From positions 25,989 to 89,988 of the forward strand of contig NZ_FOTD01000013.1 of NCBI RefSeq assembly GCF_900114465.1: a stretch of DNA of 64,000 nt. Direction: 5' to 3'. Below the pieces are notes generated by a model. That model ran no database searches. It saw nothing but the letters and a program-made list of their open reading frames with translations, and had not been told where the DNA came from. Of this stretch, positions 17,067 through 25,773 are shown piece after piece (position 1 is the stretch's first letter; each line of letters begins with the position of its first letter). A program made the translations under genes and the position numbers. Source of the stretch: Trichococcus palustris. Its GTDB lineage: Bacteria; Bacillota; Bacilli; Lactobacillales; Aerococcaceae.

Positions 17067-18446
17067 CTAGCTGTGGATAACAACCGGTGTTCCCACTGTG
17101 ACCAAGCCAAACAATTGTGCCATTACTTCCGGTGGCGTATTGATGCAACCGTTCGATCCGGCGGTTTGCCAGACATTGCCGCCATAAGCGGATTGCCATG
17201 AAGAATCATGGATTCCTACCCCGGTCCATTCGATCGGCATCCAATAATCGACAGGCGTTTCATATGTCTTGTCCGATTTTGGATTATAACCTTTCAAGAT
17301 GGACTCTTCGTCTTTGTTCCAAATGTAGAATACGCCGGTCGGTGTCGGCGTCAAGGGATGACCGGAAACGATGTCCGTTTCCAATGCCACTGCACCATCT
17401 TTGTAGTACCACATGTGTTGGCTGCCTAAATCCACTTCTACATAGGTGTTCCCGATATCCGTACCATCCGCAGAATAGCCGGTACCATTGTAGTTCGGCG
17501 TCACCGTCACATCTTTGCCCGCCAAAATATAGCTTGCCAGATTTTCCGCTTCCGAAGCGACGTCCAACGTCCAACCGTATGTCCCGGCTGGCACTTGTAC
17601 TGTCTCTCCATCCGCGGCTTTGAACTCACGGGTGCGGGTGAAGGTACTGTAGGTGTCGCTAAGTCCTTGCAGATAGGCTGTAATGCCTGCCTGATTGACG
17701 GTTACATCCCCTTTCTCATCGACGGCCAGCCAATCTGCGATCGCTGTCTGGGGTACCGTCTCTTCCTTGCCTGAGATCGTATAGGTGATTTTTGTGTCGC
17801 TCAGATCTTTTAACTGTGCCAACGATTCCTTCAGCTTTTTATCATCTGCCAACAAGGTCGGTTTTTGGTACGCTTCCGCTAGATCGACTTCCGGTTCAGC
17901 GGTGATGACTGCTTCCAGCATCATTTCCTTCAAAGCGGTTTGATCAACCGTATTTCCGGCGACTTCCGGTTCAATCGCATACCCGTCTGCACCGTGGGAA
18001 ATCTTTGCGTTGACCGGTGCTGTTCTGGTGTCATTTTGTATCGGCATGTTCGCAAAAATCGATTGCAGCGCCGCTTCATCCACGGCAACGCCGCTTAAGT
18101 CCGTCTTTTCTTCGGTTTTCTGCAACAGCAGCAAAGGCCAATTCCAGCCTTTTTGTTCTTGCTTCATTTCCGTCAACTTTTCCGCGTTGTCGATGGAAAT
18201 CCCCAGATCTGCGGGGGTATAGGTATAGACCGTTTCGCCTTTTTCCACAATCTTGATCTCGGATTGCGCAGCAGCGGCTGCTGTTTTATCTTTCGCTTGC
18301 ACTATCGTGTCGTTTGAAATATCAATGCCATCCAGTACTGTGTTCGGCAAAAATTTATCTTCATAGTATTTCCCGAAGCCAAAATAGGTGCCCGACAGTA
18401 GCAAAACAGCCGTAACGGCTCCAATCATTAAGGGTTTCTTTTTCAA
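17067..18446 (-). CDS. L,D-transpeptidase, Ldtfm-like (YkuD family)
   Basis: L,D-transpeptidases make 3-3 crosslinks in peptidoglycan and can bypass beta-lactam-sensitive D,D-transpeptidases. The 459-residue product has an N-terminal membrane anchor (about 6-24), two peptidoglycan-binding-type domains (PG_binding_4) at about 55-310, and a C-terminal YkuD domain. The catalytic Cys434 lies in GSNGCINTPPE and a conserved His413 in GIHDSSW. This layout matches Ldtfm of Enterococcus faecium, except that the usual SHGC motif reads SNGC. The start is TTG at 18446 with AGGTGG upstream. Three WalR-like half-sites directly precede the ribosome binding site, so WalRK control is likely. Confidence 0.9.
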   Translation of the reverse strand: MKKKPLMIGAVTAVLLLSGTYFGFGKYYEDKFLPNTVLDGIDISNDTIVQAKDKTAAAAAQSEIKIVEKGETVYTYTPADLGISIDNAEKLTEMKQEQKGWNWPLLLLQKTEEKTDLSGVAVDEAALQSIFANMPIQNDTRTAPVNAKISHGADGYAIEPEVAGNTVDQTALKEMMLEAVITAEPEVDLAEAYQKPTLLADDKKLKESLAQLKDLSDTKITYTISGKEETVPQTAIADWLAVDEKGDVTVNQAGITAYLQGLSDTYSTFTRTREFKAADGETVQVPAGTYGWTLDVASEAENLASYILAGKDVTVTPNYNGTGYSADGTDIGNTYVEVDLGSQHMWYYKDGAVALETDIVSGHPLTPTPTGVFYIWNKDEESILKGYNPKSDKTYETPVDYWMPIEWTGVGIHDSSWQSAYGGNVWQTAGSNGCINTPPEVMAQLFGLVTVGTPVVIHS

Positions 18447-18468
18447 TTCTAGACCACCTTCTCCTTTT

Positions 18469-18496
18469 GTTACAAGAACGTTACATTTGCGTTACT
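18469..18496 (-). promoter_or_regulatory. WalR-type operator before the L,D-transpeptidase
   Basis: On the minus strand AGTAAC (18496-18491), five bases, TGTAAC (18485-18480), five bases, TGTAAC (18474-18469). The last two match the WalR consensus TGTWAH-N5-TGTWAH exactly, and the first is one base off in the same phase. They lie downstream of the predicted promoter, a position that suggests repression. Confidence 0.65.
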
Positions 18497-18521
18497 TTTT
18501 AAATATTGCTTACTTTTTATT

Positions 18522-18549
18522 ACTTTACCATGATTTCATTAAAATGCAA
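18522..18549 (-). promoter_or_regulatory. Predicted promoter of the L,D-transpeptidase gene
   Basis: On the minus strand TTGCAT (18549-18544), 16 bases, TAAAGT (18527-18522). It is the best promoter match in the roughly 400-base gap 18447-18845, which has no supported gene. Further AGTAA motifs lie between it and the operator. Confidence 0.45.
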
Positions 18550-18772
18550 TGTTTTTTTGCTCACAGTCCCTTGACATTTTTATGTTTTTTTCATGAATAC
18601 CGAACGATGGACCGAATCCCTTCGAAAAGCCTTATGGAATTAATCATAATATCTTCCGCCGGGAATTGCAACCGCATTAAAAGTAACCGGCAGCGAGAAA
18701 ACTATCATTCAGCCACCCCTGTATCAGAGCTGATTCGGGAACCATTGGCCATCGTAAGGTCCGCGGAAAATG

Positions 18773-18804
18773 CAATGAAGCCGGGACAACGCCCGGCTTC
18801 ATTG
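18773..18804 (-). terminator. Hairpin downstream of the trmR-like gene
   Basis: A perfect stem, CAATGAAGCCGGG with its complement around a six-base loop, lies about 40 bases past the stop. The following T-run on the minus strand is short (four T), so it is a weaker terminator candidate. Confidence 0.55.
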
Positions 18805-18845
18805 GATTGCCTATTCTTTTGGATGCCCCCTGCTTATTCGGAAAT

Positions 18846-19574
18846 CTATGCGCGGGTTTGTTTTTCTTTTTCGATTTCTTCCAATATATAAGAAAAATCA
18901 AAGTCCTCTTTCTTCACGATCATCAGCAAGCCGTCTCCCAACGGTACGAGCGCCGTTTCCAGCGCCGGATGGTCCAACACGGTATCCATCAATTGGTTTA
19001 ACCGGATATGGATTTTCCGTACCCTTTTCGGGACTTCTTTGACGTCATCCAAAATGGTGCCGGCTTGGAACACATCATCGATCACCAGCATGCCGCCGGT
19101 CTTCAACAGCCTCATGCAATGCGGCAAGAATTCATAGTATTTGGACTTTGCGCTGTCCATAAAGATGAAATCGTAAGGTCCGCTAAGGGTCGGCAATACT
19201 TCCGCCGCATCCCCTTCCAAGAGGGTGACTTTGTCTGCCACCCCTAATTTCTCGAAATTATCTTTTGCTTGTCTGATCATCACGTCGAAGCGGTCAATCG
19301 TCGTCACATGGCCTTCCGGTCCGACATGCTGCGCCATCAGGCTCCCGGAAAAGCCGATCGCCGCGCCGATTTCCAATATTTGCTTCGGTTTTATTTGGCC
19401 CAGGATCATATTCAGGAAAACGGCCGTTTCATGAGGGATGATCGGCACTCCTCTGGTGTTCGCATCCTTCTCCAACTCGCCCAATTCTCCAGAAAAAGGC
19501 TTCAATCTGGTGCGCATAAATTCAACTAATTCCTTTTTTACAACGGGTCTGTGCATCATTTCATTTAAAGCCAT
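18846..19574 (-). CDS. SAM-dependent O-methyltransferase, TrmR/YrrM-like
   Basis: The 242-residue product is a class I methyltransferase of the CCoAOMT-like family. Motif I is LEIGAAIGFSGS, with ATIDR-type acidic residues after strand 2 (VTTIDRF). The metal-site segment is FIFMDSAK and a second is VIDDV. Bacillus YrrM (TrmR) of this family methylates 5-hydroxyuridine at the tRNA wobble position. That is the most likely role, but assignment to TrmR rather than another O-methyltransferase is inference. Two adjacent ATGs (19577, 19574) follow GAGGAG; the second has better spacing. Confidence 0.8.
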   Translation of the reverse strand: MALNEMMHRPVVKKELVEFMRTRLKPFSGELGELEKDANTRGVPIIPHETAVFLNMILGQIKPKQILEIGAAIGFSGSLMAQHVGPEGHVTTIDRFDVMIRQAKDNFEKLGVADKVTLLEGDAAEVLPTLSGPYDFIFMDSAKSKYYEFLPHCMRLLKTGGMLVIDDVFQAGTILDDVKEVPKRVRKIHIRLNQLMDTVLDHPALETALVPLGDGLLMIVKKEDFDFSYILEEIEKEKQTRA

Positions 19575-19600
19575 CATATTCTCCTCAGATCTATTTTATT

Positions 19601-19629
19601 AAAAAAGGACTGGAACAGAACTCCCAGCC
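19601..19629 (-). terminator. Probable terminator of the CNNM/CorC gene
   Basis: A short stem (GCTGGGAGTTC against GAACAGTCC-like partner, imperfect) is followed by six T residues on the minus strand, about 65 bases after the stop at 19695. Confidence 0.5.
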
Positions 19630-19694
19630 CCCTCCGTAAATTCGGACATCCTGTGCGGTTGCGCTCTAAAAAGCGTTTTACCGCACTTTCCCCA

Positions 19695-21032
19695 TCATTC
19701 GTCCGTTACTGTCAATTCTTCTTCCACGGGATCCCGCGTAACGTGGATTCCGCGGATTCTTCCACTTTCCACATGTGTGGTTGTCAGCAGGTAATCCTTC
19801 ACCCTGATCGTCACTTTTTCTTCGTCCTCAGGGAAGTAGCCGATTTCTTCTATTATATAACCGGCAATCGTATCCACTTCCTCGGACTCGATAGCAGTTT
19901 TGAAGAGCTGGTTGAATTTTTCGAGCGGCATGCGTCCATTCACGAGATAATTGTCATCATCTATTTTTTTGGATAAACGATAGATTTCATCGTATTCATC
20001 CTCGATGTCTCCCACAATTTCTTCCAACAAGTCTTCCAAAGTAACGATTCCTTCCACACCACCGTACTCATCTTTGATGATGGCCATATGCGTGTGTTTT
20101 TTCCGAAATTCCACCAACAAATCGTCGATGTAGATGGTGGAAGGTACAAATAAAGTGGTATTCACCAATTTACGGAAATCAATTTTGTCAAACCCGATTT
20201 CCTTGGATGCTTTCAAGACGTTCTTCATATGTAAAACACCGATGATATTGTCCTTATCCTCTTCATAAACAGGAATCCGTGAAAATTGGCTGTTCAGCAC
20301 CAACGCGATGTTATACTCCAAATCATCATCCAGATCCATCATCAGTGTATCCGTACGCGGCACCATCAATTCACGGGCAAGCTTCGTATCCAAAGACAAT
20401 ACCCCTTGCATCATCGTAAATTCGGATGGATCAATGACGCCCTCCCCCCGGCTTCTTGCCAGGATAGCCTTCATTTCATCACGCGTCAGCTTCTCTTCTT
20501 CACGCGTAAATTCAATCGGCGTCAACTTCTTCAGAATGCCTGTCGAAAAAGACAAGAGCCAGACGAACGGTTTAAAAACCGTTTTGACGACGACGATCGG
20601 GCCTGCAGTGAATCGGGCAATGGCTTCCGGCATTTGCAGCGCAACTTGTTTTGGATAGAGTTCCCCAAAAACAAGCGTGAAATAGGATAGGATGATGGTA
20701 ATGATGATCATCGCGATTGTAGTGCCGCCTGCTACATTGCCTAACAGCGGATGCAGGTACTGGACAAAATTGGAAGATGCGGATGCACTGCTGAAGAATC
20801 CTGCCAAAGTGATGGCAACTTGAATAGTTGCCAAGAAATCATCCGGATTTTCCAGCATTCGTAATACTCGCTTCGCCTTATTATCTCCTTCTTTTGCCTG
20901 TTTCTCAATTTTGGACCGGTTAATCGATACAAATGCCAACTCTGCGGTCGCAAAAAAAGCATTGATTGCCGTAAGTAAGGCGATAAGTAATATTTTTGAT
21001 AACAACGTCGGGTCCGCGGGGTCTGGGTTCAT
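19695..21032 (-). CDS. CNNM/CorC-HlyC family membrane protein with CBS domains
   Basis: The 445-residue product has a DUF21 (CNNM) transmembrane domain of three to four helices at about 1-195. A CBS pair occupies about 205-335 and a C-terminal CorC_HlyC domain about 350-430. Relatives such as YhdP, YqhB and MpfA are implicated in magnesium efflux or homeostasis; older names call them hemolysins. The ATG at 21032 follows AAAAAGGAG at a spacing of ten. The frame is open far upstream, but that part has no family similarity. It is a single-gene unit, divergent from the CBS-ACT gene. Confidence 0.88.
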   Translation of the reverse strand: MNPDPADPTLLSKILLIALLTAINAFFATAELAFVSINRSKIEKQAKEGDNKAKRVLRMLENPDDFLATIQVAITLAGFFSSASASSNFVQYLHPLLGNVAGGTTIAMIIITIILSYFTLVFGELYPKQVALQMPEAIARFTAGPIVVVKTVFKPFVWLLSFSTGILKKLTPIEFTREEEKLTRDEMKAILARSRGEGVIDPSEFTMMQGVLSLDTKLARELMVPRTDTLMMDLDDDLEYNIALVLNSQFSRIPVYEEDKDNIIGVLHMKNVLKASKEIGFDKIDFRKLVNTTLFVPSTIYIDDLLVEFRKKHTHMAIIKDEYGGVEGIVTLEDLLEEIVGDIEDEYDEIYRLSKKIDDDNYLVNGRMPLEKFNQLFKTAIESEEVDTIAGYIIEEIGYFPEDEEKVTIRVKDYLLTTTHVESGRIRGIHVTRDPVEEELTVTDE

Positions 21033-21438
21033 AAAATGATTTCTCCTTTTTCTAAATGGCTGTTTCCAAGAACGTTCGCTCTCCATTCGCTGAAATTTCG
21101 AAAAGAGTAGACTGCGTTCCATTCTATAGTATTTAATATAGGGAACTATTAGATAAAAATCAAGTGATTTTTCGTGGACGCCCCGGCAGCCTGCTGCGGC
21201 AAGCTGCCTGAACAAAGGATTTCAGAAGGCATGTCCGGCTATGTCCGCGCCGCGAACCCTCATTTCATTTTAATTTCCAAGCCCTCCCGCAAAACGTTTG
21301 AAAAGGCTTTATACTTTGTGTTATTCAGTATTTAAGTTTTTATTAGCATCCATTTTTTGGCATTGATTTTTTCTTTTTTAATGTTATTATCACATTAGAC
21401 AACTTCGTCTATCTATTTTTTCAGGAGGGAAAAACTAT
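21033..21438. other. Divergent intergenic region
   Basis: This 406-base gap separates the CNNM gene (minus) from the CBS-ACT gene (plus) and must hold promoters for both. A short inverted repeat, GGCAGC with GCTGCC, lies near 21186-21208. I see no gene, riboswitch or terminator. Confidence 0.4.
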
Positions 21439-22080
21439 ATGCTTATTCGATCATTGGCCATCCCAAAAAGAGAGCTGACTATCATAAAAGAATCCGCTAC
21501 TCTTCAGGAGGCTATCGATATCCTTGAAGATTCCGGTTATCGTTGCGTACCCATCTTGGATGAAACGGAAACGATTTTTAGAGGGAATATCTATAAGATG
21601 CATATCTATCGTCATAAAGCGAACGGCGGCGACATGTCCTTACCGGTTACGCATTTGCTGAAAAACGCGACTAAATTCATTTCAATAGACAGCTCTTTCT
21701 TCAAAGTGTTCTTTACGATCAAAGAATTACCTTACATTACGGTTTTAAATACAGATATGACTTTCTACGGCATCCTGACCCACAATGCTTTGTTGAATAT
21801 GTTGGCCCAATCGTGGAGCATCGACGTCGGCAGTTATGTCCTGACCGTCATCGCACCGGGTCAAAAAGGGGACCTCTACAACATCACGAAGATCATCAAC
21901 AAACATTCCTCCATCGCCAGCTGCATTTCACTGGACATCAACCGAGAAGATGCTTTACGACGGGTTTTGGTCACTTTGCCTGCAGGAACGTCAAAACCGA
22001 TACTCGATACAATTGTCCGGGCATTGGAAAGGAAAGATTATCGCGTCACCGAGATTGAAAATCTCCAAGCAGACTTTTAA
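21439..22080 (+). CDS. CBS-ACT protein, c-di-AMP-binding CbpA-type
   Basis: The 213-residue cytosolic product has two CBS motifs in the N-terminal 130 residues and an ACT-like domain at about 137-205. This CBS-ACT layout matches the c-di-AMP-binding protein CbpA of Listeria and relatives. These sense the second messenger; their partners are less clear. AGGAGGG precedes the ATG at a good distance. It is alone between divergent and convergent neighbours. A link to the Ktr system at the left of the window is conceivable but not shown. Confidence 0.78.
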   Translation: MLIRSLAIPKRELTIIKESATLQEAIDILEDSGYRCVPILDETETIFRGNIYKMHIYRHKANGGDMSLPVTHLLKNATKFISIDSSFFKVFFTIKELPYITVLNTDMTFYGILTHNALLNMLAQSWSIDVGSYVLTVIAPGQKGDLYNITKIINKHSSIASCISLDINREDALRRVLVTLPAGTSKPILDTIVRALERKDYRVTEIENLQADF

Positions 22081-22087
22081 CTTAAAA

Positions 22088-22123
22088 CAAAAACGAGGCC
22101 GTCAATTTCGGGTCTCGTTTTTG
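22088..22123. terminator. Bidirectional terminator
   Basis: The stem AAAACGAG-CCG / CGG-CTCGTTTT, with A and T runs on both sides, lies between the convergent CBS-ACT gene and the MBL hydrolase gene and can serve both. Confidence 0.85.
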
Positions 22124-22155
22124 TTTATCTGTTTGATGGTATTTCTTCGGTTGGC

Positions 22156-22803
22156 CTAACGCTCGATTCCGTTCAGGAATGGGTTCGAAAAAATCTCCGA
22201 TCCGACAGTCGTGGCATCCCCATGCCCAGGGAACAGGACGGTTTCTTCCGGCAAGGTCACGATATATTTTTTGATCCCTTCGATCAAAGTGGCATGGCTT
22301 CCGCCCGGCAAATCGCTGCGTCCGACGCTCCCCTTAAAGATGACGTCCCCTACAACCGCAAAGCCGTTTTCACGGAAAATAAAGACCGTGCTGCCCGGCG
22401 AATGCCCGGGAATATGTTGCATTTCAAATGAGAACTCCCCGATTTGATACGGTCCCATTTCCTCGAAGAAAACATCGGCCGGTTTGGACAGCTTCACATC
22501 CGGCACATTCGGGTTGTTTGCAGAACCGTTTAATTTCGGATCCAACAGCCATTCTTTCTCGATAGGATTTTGATAGACAGGCACGCCATATTTTTCGCGA
22601 ATAGCCTCCAGCGCCCCGATATGGTCATAGTGAGCATGGGTCAAAACGATTGCGATAGGGTGCAGCTGATTCTCTTCGACAATCTCAATGATGTCCTCGG
22701 CTTGCGCACCCGGATCAAAAATGATTGTATCGTTCTCGTGGTTTCCGATTAAAAAATAGCAGTTTTCCTGGATCGGTCCGACTGTGATAGAATATATTTC
22801 CAT
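22156..22803 (-). CDS. MBL-fold hydrolase, YqgX/glyoxalase II-like
   Basis: The 215-residue product is a small metallo-beta-lactamase-fold enzyme. It has the metal motif THAHYDH, a second histidine in HIPGHSPG, an Asp in VVGDVIF, and a late His in FPGHGDATT. The order matches the short glyoxalase II-like YqgX group, which usually lack the C-terminal domain of true glyoxalase II. The ATG at 22803 has AAGGAGTG upstream; the longer open frame is not supported. Substrate is unknown; hydroxyacylglutathione-type thioesters are plausible. Confidence 0.85.
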   Translation of the reverse strand: MEIYSITVGPIQENCYFLIGNHENDTIIFDPGAQAEDIIEIVEENQLHPIAIVLTHAHYDHIGALEAIREKYGVPVYQNPIEKEWLLDPKLNGSANNPNVPDVKLSKPADVFFEEMGPYQIGEFSFEMQHIPGHSPGSTVFIFRENGFAVVGDVIFKGSVGRSDLPGGSHATLIEGIKKYIVTLPEETVLFPGHGDATTVGSEIFSNPFLNGIER

Positions 22804-22937
22804 AATTTGAACACTCCTTAAATTTGATTGCACTTCTCCATTATAATGAAAGAACCGGAAATATCCTAGCAAAGAAAACCGTGCGCAAAAACACCCCATC
22901 TCAACCTTGTTCCACATAGATTCAAAAAATGCCCAAC

Positions 22938-22973
22938 AAAAAAGATGCTCTCGGTTAGGAGAGCATCTTTTTC
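22938..22973 (-). terminator. Terminator of the MFS transporter gene
   Basis: The perfect stem AAAAAGATGCTCTC with its complement and a six-base loop lies just past the stop at 22979. A T-run follows on both strands, so it could also stop transcription from the left. Confidence 0.85.
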
Positions 22974-22978
22974 AATTC

Positions 22979-24262
22979 TCATTCATATGACAATTTTTGA
23001 TTTCCCTTATCTGTTAAGCCTTTTTTAAGCCCACGGTTTCTTAGCGTTACAGCGAAGAAGAAGGAAGCTAAACAAACAACCATGAAGACGATGCTGACGA
23101 TGATTGTAGCGTTATAACTGCCGGTTGCGTCATAGAAGTAACCCAGCAGCGGACCGCCAATAGCCATACCAAGGCTGCTCGCTGTCGACAAGATCCCCCA
23201 AATAGCAGTGAACTCTTTTTTCCCTAATACGTCAAATGTCACTAATTGGTTCATTACAGCAGGAACACCTGTACTGACTGCATAGATCATCGCCCCGCCG
23301 ATTAAGAAAGTGACGTTATCTGTTGCAGCAAAGATGCAGAATGCAAGGATATAGACTGTCGTGAAGATGTAGAATGCTTTCGTTGCACCCAGTTTGTCGC
23401 TGGCGATGCCCATGACGATTTTAGAAGCAATCATGACGATGGACGCGATCGACAAAATCATACCGGCTTGAACAGCGCTAGCGCCTTTCGTCGTAAAGAA
23501 TATCGGAATTTGTTGCGTGAATGTAGAAATCATTGCAAAACACACGAATGACAAGGCCAATAAATAGAAAACCGGAGAACGCAATGCTTGCGCATAGGTC
23601 ATATCCGTATCTTTGTGCTTAATGACAACCGTCGAAGCATCATCCGCTTCTGTAGCAATCGATTCTTTCGTCACGCCATAAGGCAACATGCCGACATCAG
23701 AAGGCTTTTCAATCAACAGGAAGGCCCCCAAGAACAAAGCAACAGCGTACATGCCGCCCAATAATAAGAAACCTTTTTCCCAACCATAATTTTGGATGAA
23801 AGCAGGAACAACCGCACTCGTGATGGCGGTGCTTAAGCCGATTGTGGCAGCAACAAGCCCCATCACCAAACCATGGCTTTTGCGGAACCAATTATTCACA
23901 AGCGTTACAGCAACGATAGCAGTTGATGACATCATGAATAATCCGATGACGACTGCCGCCGAGTAGAATGAAAGCAAGGATTTACCGTTGGCTAACAGGA
24001 AGAACCCTAAAGCTCCGAAAATGCCTCCCAGGATGGCTGTTTTACGCAAGCCAATTTTAGGCAGCAAAAATTTTGTAACTAAAGGAACCGCCACAATACC
24101 CGTCAAATTAAGGAAACTGCCCACCAAACTAAATTGAGAAACTGAGAATCCGGTTGCTTCTGTTACAGGTTTGAAAAACGACGCCAGACCATTGATTGGA
24201 ACCCCTAAACCAAGCATCAATAGCATACCGGCAATGATAATCCGCAAATATTTTTTCGACAA
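22979..24262 (-). CDS. MFS transporter, oxalate/formate antiporter (OFA) type
   Basis: The 427-residue product has twelve predicted membrane helices in two halves, with a central cytoplasmic loop near 195-225. Its N-terminus (GMLLMLGLGVPINGLASFF) and the VGSFLNLTG region fit the OFA/monocarboxylate MFS group. Substrate cannot be read from sequence; small carboxylates are typical. It has no operon partner, and the regions on both sides are free of genes. The start at 24262 is the only good one for the first helix; no strong Shine-Dalgarno sequence is visible. Confidence 0.8.
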   Translation of the reverse strand: MSKKYLRIIIAGMLLMLGLGVPINGLASFFKPVTEATGFSVSQFSLVGSFLNLTGIVAVPLVTKFLLPKIGLRKTAILGGIFGALGFFLLANGKSLLSFYSAAVVIGLFMMSSTAIVAVTLVNNWFRKSHGLVMGLVAATIGLSTAITSAVVPAFIQNYGWEKGFLLLGGMYAVALFLGAFLLIEKPSDVGMLPYGVTKESIATEADDASTVVIKHKDTDMTYAQALRSPVFYLLALSFVCFAMISTFTQQIPIFFTTKGASAVQAGMILSIASIVMIASKIVMGIASDKLGATKAFYIFTTVYILAFCIFAATDNVTFLIGGAMIYAVSTGVPAVMNQLVTFDVLGKKEFTAIWGILSTASSLGMAIGGPLLGYFYDATGSYNATIIVSIVFMVVCLASFFFAVTLRNRGLKKGLTDKGNQKLSYE

Positions 24263-24994
24263 AATAAAACGCTCCCCACAATAATATATTTTTTGTGCCG
24301 TTTTGAAAAATCCGCCTCCCTATAATTAAATATATCCCAATACAGAAAATACACGTACCCAAAAGATAACCATATTGAACTATACCGAAAATACTAATCA
24401 TAATTAAGAGACATTATTCACATGCTTATTTTCATTTTCGCGCTCCTTTTTCAGGCAGCCGCCAAAGAAAAAAACAGAAAAACGACATTTATACAGATCC
24501 ATTCTCGTAACGAGCCTGAACCAACATCATTCATTATAGAGGATTCGCCCGACATGTCAACCAGACAAGCCTTTACACAGAAGGCATTTTCCTTACAAAA
24601 AAATTTTATCCCTGAAAAATATTTAAAATTTCACTTTTTTTGAAATTGAAAGTTTTTCCATAAAAATCCATTTTATTGCGTTCTCTTTAGTTATATACGA
24701 ATGCACAAAATTCACAATCTTTGTTTTTGAAAAAGATTCTATTCGTGAAGGGATATTATTGCGCTTTCATGAAAAGACGACGATTTAATTGATTTTATAT
24801 TCAGTTTTATCCGATTCCAGTCGCATGATTACGATAGTTGCATTTTGCTATAACTTTTTTATACAAACAACACGCATCGATTTGCATAACGGCATGGGCT
24901 AAGGAAATAAAATAGGCAATATATCTTCAGCCGGAAATCGCGGAACCTTCCCTCAGACCCATCATGCCAAGCTCCATCACCAGCCCTCCAACGC
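24263..24994. other. AT-rich gene-free stretch
   Basis: About 730 bases without a supported gene between the MFS gene and the queT terminator. A 73-codon frame at 24422-24643 lacks a ribosome binding site and a domain. The DNA is more AT-rich than its neighbours. I see no riboswitch or RNA gene. Confidence 0.4.
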
Positions 24995-25043
24995 AAAAAA
25001 AGGAAGAGAAATTCTGCTTCTTCAGCAAAACTCCTCTTCCTTG
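24995..25043 (-). terminator. Terminator of queT
   Basis: The stem GGAAGAG(G)AG / CTCTTCC with a long loop is followed by seven T residues on the minus strand, about 40 bases past the queT stop. Confidence 0.75.
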
Positions 25044-25079
25044 CCTAACGCTTATTATCCAGATCTGCAGAAACTTGGC

Positions 25080-25568
25080 CTATGCCATTTTTTCCGCAAA
25101 ATTGATGATTTTATTCAAGTATTTCATCAACGGTGCCGATACAACCATAACCACAGCTTCCCCGAAGGCAGCCGTCACAAAACTGAACCAGAACGGCAAA
25201 TCCAACACGAGATATAATTCGATCGCCACCAGTACCATCGTCGCTGTAAATACCACCGCAGTCATCATCATGCGTTTCATTTCGGAGTCATCCGGCTTGA
25301 ATAATTTCTCCAAAATGATGAACGAAAGCAACGTTTGGCCAAATCCGAACACCAAATCCCAAGCTCCCAACGTGGAAAACATTAAATTTGCGATGAAAAC
25401 ACCTGCCAAAACGCCGTACTTATAGTTCTTGTTATACCCCACCAAGTGGTTCAGCATCTCCGAAACACGGAATTGGATTGCACCAAAAGACATAAACGCA
25501 AAGATCCCCGTCATCGCGACATATAAAGCCGCAATGATTGTATTGATAACCATTTTTCTTGTATTCAT
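25080..25568 (-). CDS. queT: Queuosine precursor transporter QueT
   Basis: QueT-family proteins are substrate-binding S components of ECF transporters that import a queuosine precursor such as preQ1. The 162-residue product has about five hydrophobic helices and the typical opening MNTRKMVINTIIAALY followed by FRVSEML. The ATG at 25568 follows AGGAGGAAC. A preQ1-I riboswitch overlaps that ribosome binding site, which strongly supports the substrate. The shared ECF energising subunits are not in the window. Confidence 0.9.
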   Translation of the reverse strand: MNTRKMVINTIIAALYVAMTGIFAFMSFGAIQFRVSEMLNHLVGYNKNYKYGVLAGVFIANLMFSTLGAWDLVFGFGQTLLSFIILEKLFKPDDSEMKRMMMTAVVFTATMVLVAIELYLVLDLPFWFSFVTAAFGEAVVMVVSAPLMKYLNKIINFAEKMA

Positions 25569-25575
25569 AATTGTT

Positions 25576-25617
25576 CCTCCTAGTTTTTTTACGTGGGATG
25601 GTAGACGAACCACGTCT
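25576..25617 (-). promoter_or_regulatory. preQ1-I riboswitch before queT
   Basis: On the minus strand a short stem (ACGTGG / CACGT) with the GGTTC-type loop and CCATCC partner is followed by the A-rich tail AAAAAAACTAGGAGG. The tail end pairs into the loop in this class, and here it contains the Shine-Dalgarno sequence, so the switch should act on translation. The layout matches the class I consensus. Confidence 0.82.
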
Positions 25618-25727
25618 TTTTCAGAAGCCAAATCAGTTTACCATACCCGCTGGACTTTGAAAATAAGAAGCCCTCAATTATCATTTTAATTTCATTCTGC
25701 AGCATCTGTTCCATCCGCACGGACAGC

Positions 25728-25770
25728 AAAAAAACGTCAGATCCAAACTCCCGTTTGAGAACTGACGTTT
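25728..25770 (-). terminator. Terminator of alr
   Basis: The stem AACGTCAG...CTGACGTT, with an inner stem CAAAC/GTTTG, is followed by seven T residues on the minus strand, immediately past the alr stop. Confidence 0.85.
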
Positions 25771-25773
25771 CTA

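Noticed and set aside
24422..24643. Open frame of 73 codons on the plus strand
   Set aside because: No ribosome binding site or promoter, and its sequence has no recognisable feature in an AT-rich gap.
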